The notes below the pieces were generated by a model. The model had not been told where the DNA came from and did no database searches. It saw only the letters and a list, made by a program, of their open reading frames with translations. Shown here piece after piece: positions 34,070 through 46,329 of a DNA stretch of 64,000 bases. The stretch covers positions 745,888 to 809,887 of the forward strand of contig NZ_JAJEWP010000001.1 in the NCBI RefSeq assembly GCF_020687825.1, given 5' to 3'. Position numbers and translations under genes: made by a program. Source of the DNA: Fluctibacter halophilus. Its GTDB lineage: Bacteria > Pseudomonadota > Gammaproteobacteria > Enterobacterales > Alteromonadaceae. Position 1 is the stretch's first letter. Every line of letters begins with the position of its first letter.

Positions 34070-37000
34070 ATGCGCCTCAAGCGAATCAAGCTGGCAGGGT
34101 TCAAATCCTTTGTGGATCCGACCAGCATACCTTTTCCTGATGATATGACCGCGATTGTCGGTCCGAACGGTTGTGGCAAATCCAATGTCATTGATGCCGT
34201 GCGTTGGGTATTGGGTGAAAGCTCGGCGAAAAACTTGCGTGGCGATGCCATGACGGACGTTATTTTCAACGGCTCTTCAGCGCGTAAGCCGGTGTCCCAG
34301 TGCAGCGTGGAGTTGGTTTTCGACAACAGCAGCGGCCGTTTGCAGGGCGAATATGCCAATTACAATGAGTTGTCTGTCAAACGGCTGGTAACAAGGGATG
34401 GCCAGTCCAATTACTTCCTCAATGCCAGCAAATGTCGTCGCCGCGATGTCACCGATCTGTTTCTCGGCACCGGGCTGGGGCCGCGCAGCTATGCGATCAT
34501 CGAGCAGGGTATGATTTCTCGCCTGATCGAATCCAAGCCACAGGAATTGCGGGTATTTATTGAAGAAGCCGCCGGTATCTCCAAATACAAAGAGCGCCGC
34601 CGCGAGACAGAAAACCGTATTCGTCACACCAAAGAGAACCTTGAACGGCTTGATGACGTGCGCAGTGAACTGGGCGCACAACTGGACAAATTGCAACGAC
34701 AGGCAACGGCCGCCAAGCGTTACACCGAATTGAAAAAGTCAGAGCGCCAATACAAAGCCGAGTTGGCGGCGTTGCGCTGGCTGAAGCATAGTGAACATAT
34801 CACCGCGCTCGACAAGCAGTTGGCCAGCCAGGAAACAGAACTGGAAGCCTTCATTGCCCAGCAGCGCGGGGATGAGCGAGGCATGACGGCCCTTCGCGAA
34901 CAACACGCAGATTTAAAACAACGGGCGTCTGATGTACAGCAACGCTACTTTGTCCTGGGCAATGATATCACCCGTCTGGAACAACATCAGTTGCATGCCC
35001 GTCAACGCCAGCAGCAGATTGATCAGAGCCTCAGTGAGCTGGACAACCAGACCCAGCAATTGCAGGAAAGTTACGCCGAAGAGACACAGCAGATCGCTCA
35101 GCTACAGGCAACACTGGCTGATGCCGAGCCTGCCGCGGAGGCGTTGCAAGCCCAACGTTTGCAGGCTCAGGAGGCGCTGGAAGACAGCGAAGCGTCAGCC
35201 CGGGAAGAGCAACGGCGTTGGCGAGAACAGGAACAACATTTCCACCAGACCAAGCGGGATGTACAGAGCCGGCATAGCCAGATCCAGGCCACCATGGACA
35301 TGCAGTTACGAACCCAGCAACGTTTGTCCGAACTGCGACAGGAATTGGATGAACTGGAGCATGATCAACTGGCCGAACAAATTGCCAGCCTTGCCGAGCA
35401 AGTCAGCCTGGCCAGCGATACGGCCCTGCGCAGTAAACAGGCGTTGCAGGAAGCCAAGCAGACCCATCAGGATGCAAAAGCCGGTCTGGCACAGCGCCAG
35501 CAGTCCCATTTAGCGCAGCAACGTAAGGTCAATGAAATCGCTGCACAAATTGCCGCCCTCGAAGCCATGCAACAGGCAGATGATCCGACCCAGGGATTGC
35601 GGCAGTGGTTGAACGAGCGGGAGCAATCTTTCAAGCCATTGTGGGAAGTGCTCGACATTGAACCCGGCTGGGAAGACGCAGTGGCCAGCGTTTGCCATCA
35701 CTGGCAGCATGCACTGGTTATCAGTGGCGATACGTCACGACTCGGCGAGATGACCGAGCAGGGCAGTGTTCAGGTGTTTCTGCAGTCCCGTTTTGTCAGC
35801 GATAAACCGCCAGGCACTCTGGCCGCGAAAATCAACACACCTGCGGTGCCGGAACACTTCATTCACATTCTTTGCAGTGACGACAATGCGCAGGCGTTGG
35901 CCTGCCAGGCACAACTGCAACAGGGCCAATCCGTTGTGACCCCCGGCGGCACCTGGATGGGGCGGGATTGGCTGTTTACGCCGGCGACCGACAACGAACA
36001 AAGTGTACTGGCTCGGGCCGCCAGCATTGCCCGATTGAAAGAACAGCGCAGCATAGTTGAGGCTGAACTGGCGCAGACTGATCAGGCGGAGCACATCGCC
36101 CAGCAGCACCTGGAATCGACAGATAAGGCGCTGTCTGCCCAATTGGATGATACCCATCAAGCAGAACAGGCGCTGACCCAAGTACAGAATCAGCACAATC
36201 TGCTGGTCATGCAGCATCAGCAGAGCGAACAACGTCAGGCCCGGATTGTGCAGGATATCCAACGCCATGAATTGCAACTGGCCGAGGAAGCGGCCCAGAG
36301 TGAGCAGTTAGCCGAAGAGCTGGAAGGGTTTGAACAACGGTTGTCTGAGCTGTCTGAACAACAGGAAAGTATCGAGCAGCGGCGTGAGCAGCATGAGCGT
36401 GATGTGCAGTTGCAACGTCAGCAACTGGAACAACTGCAAAGTCGCTATCACCAGCATACCCTGACGGTGCAAACTGCTCGTAGTCAACTGCAGGGGCTCG
36501 AAGCGGCGTTGAATAAAACCCGGTTACAGCAACAGGATGTTGCAAGCCGTCGGGAAGCGTTGCTGGAAGAACAACAACAGCTGCTGATGCCTGTCGAAGA
36601 GCAAGCAGAAACCCTGGCCGAGTTATTGGCCAGTCGCGAAACGGTCGAACAGGAACTGCGTCAGGTCAATGATCAGTTGGCCGACGTTGAACAGCAATTA
36701 CGCGATGTGGAGCAGGGCCAGCAAGGGATTAATCAACGCATCCAGCAAATGCGTGAAGCGATGGAATCTACCCGTCTTGAATCTGAAGGCTATCGGGTCA
36801 GAGCGAATGCGGTGCTGGAGCAACTGGATGAATTACAGGTATCCCTGAAACCGCTACTGGAACAACTGCCGGAACAAGCCGATGAAGACCAATGGCAACA
36901 GGCGTTGGAGAAAACCACTGCTGCCATCAGCCGGTTAGGGGCGGTGAATCTGGCTGCCGTCGAAGAGTATGACGTACAGTCGGAGCGCAAGCAGCACCTG

Positions 37001-37549
37001 GATGCGCAGAATGAAGACCTGTGCGCGGCGTTGGATACCCTTGAAACGGCCATTCGTAAGATTGACAGGGAAACCCGCAGCCGCTTCAAAAACACCTATG
37101 ACAAGGTCAACGAAGACTTAAAAATGCTGTTTCCCAAGGTGTTCGGTGGCGGTTCTGCGTACCTGGAACTGACCGATGATGATCTGCTCGAAACCGGTGT
37201 TACCATTATGGCCCGGCCACCGGGCAAGAAAAATAGCACTATCCACCTTCTTTCCGGTGGAGAAAAAGCGCTAACCGCTTTATCATTGGTGTTCGCAATT
37301 TTTCGCCTCAACCCGGCACCTTTTTGCTTGCTGGATGAAGTGGATGCCCCGTTGGATGATGCCAATGTCGGGCGTTTTTGTAAGCTGGTCAGTGAAATGT
37401 CCAAGTCTGTGCAGTTTATCTACATAACGCACAATAAAATTGCGATGGAGATGGCAACCCATTTAACCGGCGTGACGATGGCTGAACCTGGCGTGTCACG
37501 GATGGTTGCCGTTGATGTGGATGAGGCCATGGCGTTTGCCGAGGCCTGA
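34070..37549 (+). CDS. smc: Chromosome partition protein Smc
   Basis: A 1159-aa SMC ATPase that compacts and segregates the chromosome with ScpA/ScpB. Walker A GPNGCGKSN at residues 31-39, two long coiled coils rich in Q, E and A (about 170-500 and 660-1000), a hinge around 510-650 (WLNEREQSFKPLWEVL onward), signature LLSGGEKALTALSL and Walker B PFCLLDEVDAPLDDAN at the C-terminus. The protein is full-length for Smc. Presence of Smc separates this organism from enterics and Vibrio, which use MukB. Followed by zipA after 53 bp. Confidence 0.97.
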   Translation: MRLKRIKLAGFKSFVDPTSIPFPDDMTAIVGPNGCGKSNVIDAVRWVLGESSAKNLRGDAMTDVIFNGSSARKPVSQCSVELVFDNSSGRLQGEYANYNELSVKRLVTRDGQSNYFLNASKCRRRDVTDLFLGTGLGPRSYAIIEQGMISRLIESKPQELRVFIEEAAGISKYKERRRETENRIRHTKENLERLDDVRSELGAQLDKLQRQATAAKRYTELKKSERQYKAELAALRWLKHSEHITALDKQLASQETELEAFIAQQRGDERGMTALREQHADLKQRASDVQQRYFVLGNDITRLEQHQLHARQRQQQIDQSLSELDNQTQQLQESYAEETQQIAQLQATLADAEPAAEALQAQRLQAQEALEDSEASAREEQRRWREQEQHFHQTKRDVQSRHSQIQATMDMQLRTQQRLSELRQELDELEHDQLAEQIASLAEQVSLASDTALRSKQALQEAKQTHQDAKAGLAQRQQSHLAQQRKVNEIAAQIAALEAMQQADDPTQGLRQWLNEREQSFKPLWEVLDIEPGWEDAVASVCHHWQHALVISGDTSRLGEMTEQGSVQVFLQSRFVSDKPPGTLAAKINTPAVPEHFIHILCSDDNAQALACQAQLQQGQSVVTPGGTWMGRDWLFTPATDNEQSVLARAASIARLKEQRSIVEAELAQTDQAEHIAQQHLESTDKALSAQLDDTHQAEQALTQVQNQHNLLVMQHQQSEQRQARIVQDIQRHELQLAEEAAQSEQLAEELEGFEQRLSELSEQQESIEQRREQHERDVQLQRQQLEQLQSRYHQHTLTVQTARSQLQGLEAALNKTRLQQQDVASRREALLEEQQQLLMPVEEQAETLAELLASRETVEQELRQVNDQLADVEQQLRDVEQGQQGINQRIQQMREAMESTRLESEGYRVRANAVLEQLDELQVSLKPLLEQLPEQADEDQWQQALEKTTAAISRLGAVNLAAVEEYDVQSERKQHLDAQNEDLCAALDTLETAIRKIDRETRSRFKNTYDKVNEDLKMLFPKVFGGGSAYLELTDDDLLETGVTIMARPPGKKNSTIHLLSGGEKALTALSLVFAIFRLNPAPFCLLDEVDAPLDDANVGRFCKLVSEMSKSVQFIYITHNKIAMEMATHLTGVTMAEPGVSRMVAVDVDEAMAFAEA

Positions 37550-37602
37550 TGCATTGATGGTGCGCTGAATATACCGATAAGAATAAAGGTCACAAGATTT
37601 CG

Positions 37603-38886
37603 ATGGAAGATGTATTACGGCTCATGTTGCTGCTGTGCGGCGGCCTGGCAATCACCGGGATCCTCGTGCATGGCATGTGGACAATCCGCAAAAAACAGAA
37701 TGACGACAAGGCGCCTCAGCAGCGACTGGAATCCACCGATTGGTCAGATGAAATTGAAGACGACTACGGTGTCGATGATGACGGTATCTCTGCGCAGCGG
37801 CGGGAACCGTCATTTGACGACGACAGGCTTACGGCCTCCGACTATGACGATCTCGGCCTTGGTCCGGTCAGGGTGGTCGGACGCAATGGCGTCGCCAGCG
37901 ATGATGTGGTTGATGTAGACACAACTGACGAAGACGTTTCGTCAACCTCATCACAACCCACCGAAACACCTGCCTCTTTTGCTAGTGCTGAACCACAAGC
38001 GCCCGAGCCTCAGGAGGCTCCTGCTGCCGTAGCGCCACCAGAGGACAAGCCTCCCCTGTATGCATCGGTAGTAACGCAACCGAAACCCGAGTATGTTCAG
38101 GAGCAGGCATTACGGGCTAAACCGCCCGTTGATGACATTCCTGAACCGCCGCCGTTCTTGCTGAAAAAACAGGTCGATGGCGACGTCGTCAGCACTGCAA
38201 GCGAGCCGCAACAAACGACGCCCAAGACCGGTGAAAGCGCGACGCATACACAGGCAGACGCTGTGGTTGACGATGAACCCAAAAGCAGTCTGGCCAGCCA
38301 GGCCAAAAACCTGATGCGGCGCAAGAAAACCGAGTCGGAGCGCAAACGCAAAGAGCCCCGTATTCGTGAAGATCAGATGCGTATCGATTTCGATGAGCCG
38401 CAAGCACCACAACAGCGCGTCGAAGAAACCCAACACGTTGAAGCGCAGGCTGAAGTAGAACAGGAGGTCCTGGTGCTCAATGTGAAAGCACCTGATGATC
38501 AACCCATTCAAGGTGCAGCGTTACTGCCGATGCTATTGACCCTGGGGTTTAAGTTCGGTGATCAGAATATTTTTCATCGCCACGTCAATAGCAATGGCAA
38601 GGGACCGGTGTTGTTCTCATTGGCCAATATGTTTAAACCCGGTGTGTTTGACATCGACAATCTGGAAACCTTCTCAACGCAGGGGATCTCGTTGTTCATG
38701 ATCTTGCCCATAGAAGGGGATCCGCACCAGGTTTTCAATATGATGCACAACGCGGCACGTAAAATTGCCGATGAGTTTTCCGCTCAGGTGCTTGATGGGC
38801 GGCGCAGCGTGCTGACCAAACAGAGCCTGCAACAGTATGTTGAAAAAATCCGCGAGTTTGAGCGCTTGCGCCGGATTGCCCGATAG
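37603..38886 (+). CDS. zipA: Cell division protein ZipA
   Basis: A 427-aa FtsZ anchor. N-terminal transmembrane helix (LMLLLCGGLAITGILVHGMW, residues 6-25), a basic patch, a long acidic and proline-rich linker (about 35-290), and a C-terminal FtsZ-binding domain (LVLNVKAPDDQPIQGAALLPMLLTLGFKFGDQNIFHRH and LFMILPIEGDPHQVFNMMHNAARKIADEF). The linker is longer than in E. coli (328 aa). ATG 37603. A strong terminator follows before ligA. Confidence 0.95.
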   Translation: MEDVLRLMLLLCGGLAITGILVHGMWTIRKKQNDDKAPQQRLESTDWSDEIEDDYGVDDDGISAQRREPSFDDDRLTASDYDDLGLGPVRVVGRNGVASDDVVDVDTTDEDVSSTSSQPTETPASFASAEPQAPEPQEAPAAVAPPEDKPPLYASVVTQPKPEYVQEQALRAKPPVDDIPEPPPFLLKKQVDGDVVSTASEPQQTTPKTGESATHTQADAVVDDEPKSSLASQAKNLMRRKKTESERKRKEPRIREDQMRIDFDEPQAPQQRVEETQHVEAQAEVEQEVLVLNVKAPDDQPIQGAALLPMLLTLGFKFGDQNIFHRHVNSNGKGPVLFSLANMFKPGVFDIDNLETFSTQGISLFMILPIEGDPHQVFNMMHNAARKIADEFSAQVLDGRRSVLTKQSLQQYVEKIREFERLRRIAR

Positions 38887-38900
38887 CGGCAACCCCGTGA

Positions 38901-40991
<2,091 letters not shown>

Positions 40992-41147
40992 GTACAGGCA
41001 AGTTATTCAACGACGTCCGCAATTTTCACTATAGTGGTAACAGTGCCACGTTGAGGACGTCGCAAGCACTGCTTTGTCGACGTTCGAGCTAATGGCGATT
41101 TTTAACGCGCCCGGTTGATTGGCCGGGTTGTGGGAGGAGCCGCGCCA

Positions 41148-41573
41148 GTGACGAACAAAACCCAACCTACTCAAGCCAGTGTTGATGAATTCATCAGCGC
41201 GCTGGAGCATCCGCGTCGCGCCCGCGACGCCGCTCAACTATTGGCGTTGTTCCGCGAGGTTTGTGCCACCCAAGGTGTGATGTGGGGGCCGGCAATCATC
41301 GGCTTCGGTGAATACACCTATCCGTTGGCGAATGGCAAACAAGAGCGTTTTTTTCGCACCGGCTTTTCGCCCCGCAAGCAAAATTTAAGTGTGTACATTG
41401 GTGCGGGCATACAGCGGCGTCCAGATCTGGCTGAACGGCTGGGTAAATACAAACACAAGAACTCCTGTGTGTACATTAACACCCTGGCAGACGTCGATCT
41501 TGACGTTCTTAAAGGGCTGATCGTTGCTGATATACAGGAGATGGCCGAAAGGTACCCTGAGCCTCAGGGTTAA
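41148..41573 (+). CDS. DUF1801 domain protein
   Basis: A 141-aa YdhG-like protein of unknown function. The DUF1801 core reads MWGPAIIGFGEYTYPLANGKQERFFRTGFSPRKQNLSVYIG (seen in parts: GFGEYTYPLANGK, TGFSPRKQNLSVYI). I use GTG 41148 (VTNKTQPTQ), about nine bases after GGAGGA; the frame from 41115 is less likely. Its TAA shares TTAA with the convergent DUF2062 stop. Confidence 0.85.
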   Translation: MTNKTQPTQASVDEFISALEHPRRARDAAQLLALFREVCATQGVMWGPAIIGFGEYTYPLANGKQERFFRTGFSPRKQNLSVYIGAGIQRRPDLAERLGKYKHKNSCVYINTLADVDLDVLKGLIVADIQEMAERYPEPQG

Positions 41574-42151
41574 GGCTCTTTGTTGCGGCCCAGGCTGCTG
41601 TTATTGATGCGCGCTTCGGTGCGCAAGCGGGCGATGGCTTTGCGTTGTGCACAGCGAGTGCGCCAGGCTTTACGCACCGACCAGCGCCACAGCATATTCA
41701 GGCCAAGATAACCCGCCGCACCGCACACCACGGATAACACCCCACAGCCCAACAAAAACGCCGGACCAATGGTTTCCATGCTTTGTACGACCCATGACCA
41801 ACTCAGTTCAAAGCTGAATTCCTGGGGGGGGGCACCTATCAATGCAACACCTAACAGGTAGGCCCCGTAGAACATCGGTGGCATGGTAAAAGGATTGGTT
41901 ATCCAGACGGTCGCAACGGACAGAGGGAGGTTAACCCGCAGTGGAATGGCCGATGCAGCGGATAGCCACATCTGGAACGGTACCGGCCACCAGGCGAAAA
42001 ACATACCGATGCCGAACGCACCTGCGGCGGAGCGTCGGTTAAGGTGCCATAAATTGGGATCGTGCAGTACAGATCCGAACATGGCGAGCACTTTCTGATC
42101 CTTGATCGTCTGGTGATCCGGCAAAAAGCGTTTAATAATTTTCTTCGGCAT
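41570..42151 (-). CDS. DUF2062 domain membrane protein
   Basis: A 193-aa inner-membrane protein. DUF2062 features: NLWHLNRRSAAGAFGIGMFFAWWPVPFQMWLSA and VATVWITNPFTMPPMFYGAYLLG, plus a C-terminal helix near FLLGCGVLSVVCGAAGYLGL. A run of eight C (plus-strand G at 41824-41831) lies in the codons for Ala-Pro-Pro, a slip-prone site. Divergent from comEC by 53 bp. Function unknown. Confidence 0.88.
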   Translation of the reverse strand: MPKKIIKRFLPDHQTIKDQKVLAMFGSVLHDPNLWHLNRRSAAGAFGIGMFFAWWPVPFQMWLSAASAIPLRVNLPLSVATVWITNPFTMPPMFYGAYLLGVALIGAPPQEFSFELSWSWVVQSMETIGPAFLLGCGVLSVVCGAAGYLGLNMLWRWSVRKAWRTRCAQRKAIARLRTEARINNSSLGRNKEP

Positions 42152-42204
42152 GAATAAAAGCTACTACGTTTTTTCCAACAACACGATAAGGACATCGGCC
42201 CAGT

Positions 42205-44487
42205 ATGGACAAATCGGTTTGCAGTTTTATTGCAGGCTGTTTCTGCATACTGCTTCTGCCTTCGTTGCCACCTTGGTGGGTTATAACCCTGTGTATTGGC
42301 TTTGCGGTGGTATTCCTTTTTACGACAACAACAATGGCCCGACAGTTCGCGGCAGCCTTGTTGGGGGTCGTCTGGATGGCGAGTGTAGGACATTGGCACT
42401 TGTATTGGCAATATCCAAACACGCTTTTGCGCCAAATAACCTGGATTGAGGGCTCGGTTGCTTCGCTGCACACGGGCAACGAAGCAGCACTGGAATTTCA
42501 CATTGAACGTTGGTCTGCACGTCAGGTGTATCCAGCTAAGCGGATCAGGCTTTACTGGATGGACACCGGACAAACACCCCGACAGGGCAGTCGCTGGCGC
42601 TGCCCGGTACGCCTGTCTGGTCTGAAAGGCACAGCGAATCGGGGTGGGTTTCACTTCCAGCAATGGCTACTGAGCCACGGATTCCACGCCAAAGGGGCCG
42701 TGACGGGGCACTGCTTGCCATTGGCAGCCGACATATCGTTGCGACAGCAGATAGCTGACAGGTTACTCGCACAGTCACTGAGACGGCCCGGCTGGTTACT
42801 GGCATTGATGATTGGCGAGCGCAGCGGGTTCACCGACGCTGATTGGCATGTTTTGCAATACACGGGTTTGAGCCACATGGTGGCCATATCCGGGCTGCAC
42901 CTTGGGCTGGTTGCAACGGTGATCGGCAGTTGCTGGTACTGTTGTTATGCGGCACTGTGTCGTTTGCGTCTGCGCTGTGTGGATACGTCCGACGGTCGGG
43001 TGGGGCGCATTTGGGTCATGCTATCCGGTTGTGCCCTTTATGCCACAGTAGCAGGCTGGAGCACACCGACGCTACGGGCCTTTGTCATGTTGGTGATTGC
43101 CTGCCTCTTTCTGTTACGTACCCAGCGCCTTGTGCCCGGTCGCTTGCTACTGTGGTGTTTGTTGGTGATCCTGCTGATCCAGCCGCTGTCTGTGCTGTCG
43201 GTCAGTTTCTGGCTGAGTATTGTGGCTGTCGCGGTGTTGATTGCCCAGCATTGGCGTTTCAAGCGTTTTTATTCGTTGCCTAGACCTTGGGGCGTTATCG
43301 TCGCCGCCTTGTGGATGCAGGCTGTTTTATGGCTGGCGCTGATGCCGCTGTCTGCCCATCACTTTGGGATTGTCAGTGCCTGGAGCTGGCCGCTGAATAT
43401 TGTACTCGTGCCGCTGTTCGCCTGTTTGCTGTTGCCGGCAATACTGATTGCCTTGGTGTTGATGGTGGTGGTTCCTGGCTGGGCAAGCGTTATGGTAGCG
43501 GCGCTGGATAGTATGATTGCCCGGGGAGTACCCTGGCTCGATCAATTGATTGGTTACGGCGGTACGGCACAGTGGACGGGGCTGCCGTGGTGGGCTTGGT
43601 TGATATGGGCGGCAGGATTGGTGTGGCTATGTGTACCGGGTGCGCGCTGGCGGTTTAGTGTGTTGTGTTTGTGTGCTTTGCCGTTGCTCAGTTTCCGTTT
43701 CAGTGCGCCCTTGCCACAGTGGCAGGTACACGTCCTGGATGTTGGTCAGGGCCTGGCGGTGGCAATCGAAACACGTCAGCGCGCCATGTTGTACGATACT
43801 GGCGCAGCGTACCCCAGTGGTTTTGCCTTGGCCCAGGCGGTTGTTCAGCCTGCGTTGGCCCACCAAGGCGTGGCGTCGCTGGACGGTATCGTGATCAGTC
43901 ATTTTGACAATGACCATGCCGGAGGGCTGGAGTGGCTGCGCGAGCACTTTTTGCACGGCCCGGTGCTTTCATCCCGTGATGTCTGCAGACGAGGTATGCG
44001 TCTTCGCTGGTATCAGCTAACACTGCAGGCGTTATGGCCTCCGCAGCAACACCACCTGACGGGCAATCCGAGCTCCTGTGTGTTGCTGATTGATGACGGC
44101 CAGCAACGGGTATTGCTCACCGGTGACATTGACCAGGCTGCAGAAGCACAACTGATTGCCGATTATCCCGATTTTGCCGGCGTGGATGTGCTGGTGGCTC
44201 CCCATCACGGCAGCAGTACGTCGTCGTCACCAGCGTTCATTCGCTGGGCGTCTGCGCAGCATGTGATATTCAGTCAGGGACTGGCAAACCGTTGGGGCTT
44301 TCCTCGTCAGCAGGTTGTGGATCGGTATGTCCGTGCCGGCAGCCAGCTTTGGGCCACCGGGCAACATGGGCAGATCACCTGGACGGCCGGCAAACCGCAG
44401 GCAGATTCAATGACCAGTTATCGTTTCCATCACTATCCATTCTGGTTTGCAAATTTACCCGCTCCGGAACGAACACAGCAGAATTAG
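42205..44487 (+). CDS. comEC: DNA uptake channel ComEC/Rec2
   Basis: A 760-aa polytopic protein that moves single-stranded transforming DNA across the inner membrane. N-terminal helices and an OB/DUF4131 region, a central Competence domain (LLALMIGERSGFTDADWHVLQYTGLSHMVAISGLHLGL, seen as SGLHLGLVATVIG), and a C-terminal metallo-beta-lactamase domain with VLDVGQGLAVAIETRQRAMLYDTGA, ISHFDNDHAGGLEWL and VLLTGDID. The domain is intact, so natural competence machinery may be functional. It precedes msbA as in E. coli. Confidence 0.93.
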   Translation: MDKSVCSFIAGCFCILLLPSLPPWWVITLCIGFAVVFLFTTTTMARQFAAALLGVVWMASVGHWHLYWQYPNTLLRQITWIEGSVASLHTGNEAALEFHIERWSARQVYPAKRIRLYWMDTGQTPRQGSRWRCPVRLSGLKGTANRGGFHFQQWLLSHGFHAKGAVTGHCLPLAADISLRQQIADRLLAQSLRRPGWLLALMIGERSGFTDADWHVLQYTGLSHMVAISGLHLGLVATVIGSCWYCCYAALCRLRLRCVDTSDGRVGRIWVMLSGCALYATVAGWSTPTLRAFVMLVIACLFLLRTQRLVPGRLLLWCLLVILLIQPLSVLSVSFWLSIVAVAVLIAQHWRFKRFYSLPRPWGVIVAALWMQAVLWLALMPLSAHHFGIVSAWSWPLNIVLVPLFACLLLPAILIALVLMVVVPGWASVMVAALDSMIARGVPWLDQLIGYGGTAQWTGLPWWAWLIWAAGLVWLCVPGARWRFSVLCLCALPLLSFRFSAPLPQWQVHVLDVGQGLAVAIETRQRAMLYDTGAAYPSGFALAQAVVQPALAHQGVASLDGIVISHFDNDHAGGLEWLREHFLHGPVLSSRDVCRRGMRLRWYQLTLQALWPPQQHHLTGNPSSCVLLIDDGQQRVLLTGDIDQAAEAQLIADYPDFAGVDVLVAPHHGSSTSSSPAFIRWASAQHVIFSQGLANRWGFPRQQVVDRYVRAGSQLWATGQHGQITWTAGKPQADSMTSYRFHHYPFWFANLPAPERTQQN

Positions 44488-44571
44488 GTTGTTGATTGTT
44501 TGGGGAAATTCGGTGTAACAGGTACAATGCAGTGAAACACTGATTATCGCTATTCCACAGTTGACGAATTG

Positions 44572-46329
44572 ATGACCAAACACGCTCCCTCTGCCAGCCA
44601 ATACCGTCGCTTTGCGCGCTATCTGGTGGATTACAAACTGGCTTTCATGATTGCTATGCTGGGCATGGCCGGCTATGCGCTGGTGGATGCTTTTGTGATT
44701 TCCCAACTGGCACCGGTGATTGACAAGAGTCTGACCACCGGAGACTACACCTATTTGCGCCTGGCATCTTACTTTGTGGTGCCGGTGTTCTTGTTGCGCG
44801 GGCTAATGAATTTTATGGGCAATTACACCCTTGCCTGGATTGGCAACCAGGTAGTGATGCGCATGCGTCAGCAACTGTTTGCCCAATACATTCATCTGCC
44901 GGTTGCTTTTCATGACCGCCACGCCGCTGGCAACCTGATATCCAAAGTGATTTATGATACCGAGCAAGTGGCCAATGCAGCAGGAAAGGCCTTTGCCATT
45001 CTGATCCGGGAAGGGGTGTTTGTCATTGGTCTGTTGTTCTGGATGTTTTATCTGTCCTGGCAACTGTCGTTGATCTTTGTGTTGATTGGCCCGTTAGTGG
45101 CCTGGATTGTCGGCGCTGTCAGCAAACGTTTCAGGCATGTCAGCAACAGTATCCAGCAAGCCATGGGCAGTTTGACATCCAGCGTTGAACAGGTGATCAA
45201 AGGCCATAAAGTGGTGTTGATGTTTGGCGGTCAGGAAAAAGAGCAAGCCAAATTTCAGGCCCAGAATAATCATAACCGCCAACAAAACATGAAGCTGGTG
45301 GTAACCCGCATCCTGAGTGTTTCTACCGTACAGGTGATAGCATCTATTGCGCTGGCATTCGTGCTCTATGTCGCCAGCTTGCCAGATATGATTGAGCATC
45401 TGACGGCGGGTGTGTTTACCACCGTGGTGGTGGCAATGACCACCTTGCTTAAACCACTGAAACAACTGACCACGATCAACAGTGAATTTCAGCGCGGGAT
45501 GGCTGCCTGTGCCAGTGTATTTGAGGTCCTTGATCAGGCCGCAGAGCAAGACAACGGCACCCGCCAGTTGGCACGGGCACAAGGGGAGATCGCATTTGAT
45601 GATGTCACCTTTTACTATCCGGGTAAAAACGAGCCTGCATTGCGCAATGTCAGTTTCCATGTGGCACCGGGACAGACCTGTGCGCTGGTAGGACGCTCCG
45701 GCAGTGGAAAATCCACCATTTCGAGTCTGTTGACGCGCTTTTACAGCGTAGAGCAAGGCCAGGTCACACTGGACGGTACGTCACTGAACGATATTCAATT
45801 GAAGGATTTGCGCCGTCAGTTCGCGCTGGTGTCACAACACGTCACCCTGTTCAATGACACCATCGCCAACAATATTGCCTACGGGTCAACGGAACGTGTC
45901 AGCCGGGAAGCGATTGAGCAGGCTGCACGGGTTGCACACGTGATTGAATTTGCTGAGCAATTGCCACAAGGGCTGGACACCATGATCGGGGAGAATGGCC
46001 TCATGCTGTCCGGTGGACAACGTCAGCGTATTGCCATTGCCCGCGCCATCCTGCTGGATGCGCCGATCCTGATCCTGGATGAGGCGACGTCGGCACTGGA
46101 CACCGAGTCGGAACGACTGATCCAGGATGCGTTGGAAACCCTGCAAAAAGACCGCACCAGTCTGGTGGTGGCGCACCGTCTTTCTACCATTGAAAGTGCC
46201 GATCAAATTCTGGTGGTGGAGCAGGGGCGTATTATTGAAGCGGGCAATCATGCCGAGCTATTGGCCAAAGGCGGGGCGTATGCACAATTGCATGCGATGC
46301 AATTCAGTGAGGGGACTACCGCGCCATGA
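44572..46329 (+). CDS. msbA: Lipid A flippase MsbA
   Basis: A 585-aa ABC half-transporter that flips lipid A-core across the inner membrane. Six-helix TMD (about 25-330), then NBD with Walker A GRSGSGKST, signature LSGGQRQRIAIARAIL, Walker B ILILDEATSALD and the H-loop VVAHRLST. ATG 44572 is used; the in-frame TTG at 44569 is not needed. It overlaps lpxK by four bases (ATGA). Confidence 0.95.
   Translation: MTKHAPSASQYRRFARYLVDYKLAFMIAMLGMAGYALVDAFVISQLAPVIDKSLTTGDYTYLRLASYFVVPVFLLRGLMNFMGNYTLAWIGNQVVMRMRQQLFAQYIHLPVAFHDRHAAGNLISKVIYDTEQVANAAGKAFAILIREGVFVIGLLFWMFYLSWQLSLIFVLIGPLVAWIVGAVSKRFRHVSNSIQQAMGSLTSSVEQVIKGHKVVLMFGGQEKEQAKFQAQNNHNRQQNMKLVVTRILSVSTVQVIASIALAFVLYVASLPDMIEHLTAGVFTTVVVAMTTLLKPLKQLTTINSEFQRGMAACASVFEVLDQAAEQDNGTRQLARAQGEIAFDDVTFYYPGKNEPALRNVSFHVAPGQTCALVGRSGSGKSTISSLLTRFYSVEQGQVTLDGTSLNDIQLKDLRRQFALVSQHVTLFNDTIANNIAYGSTERVSREAIEQAARVAHVIEFAEQLPQGLDTMIGENGLMLSGGQRQRIAIARAILLDAPILILDEATSALDTESERLIQDALETLQKDRTSLVVAHRLSTIESADQILVVEQGRIIEAGNHAELLAKGGAYAQLHAMQFSEGTTAP

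Noticed and set aside
35735-36277. Long minus-strand open frame opposite smc
   Set aside because: The plus frame is a clear Smc coiled coil; the opposite frame lacks any family pattern or ribosome site and reflects codon bias.
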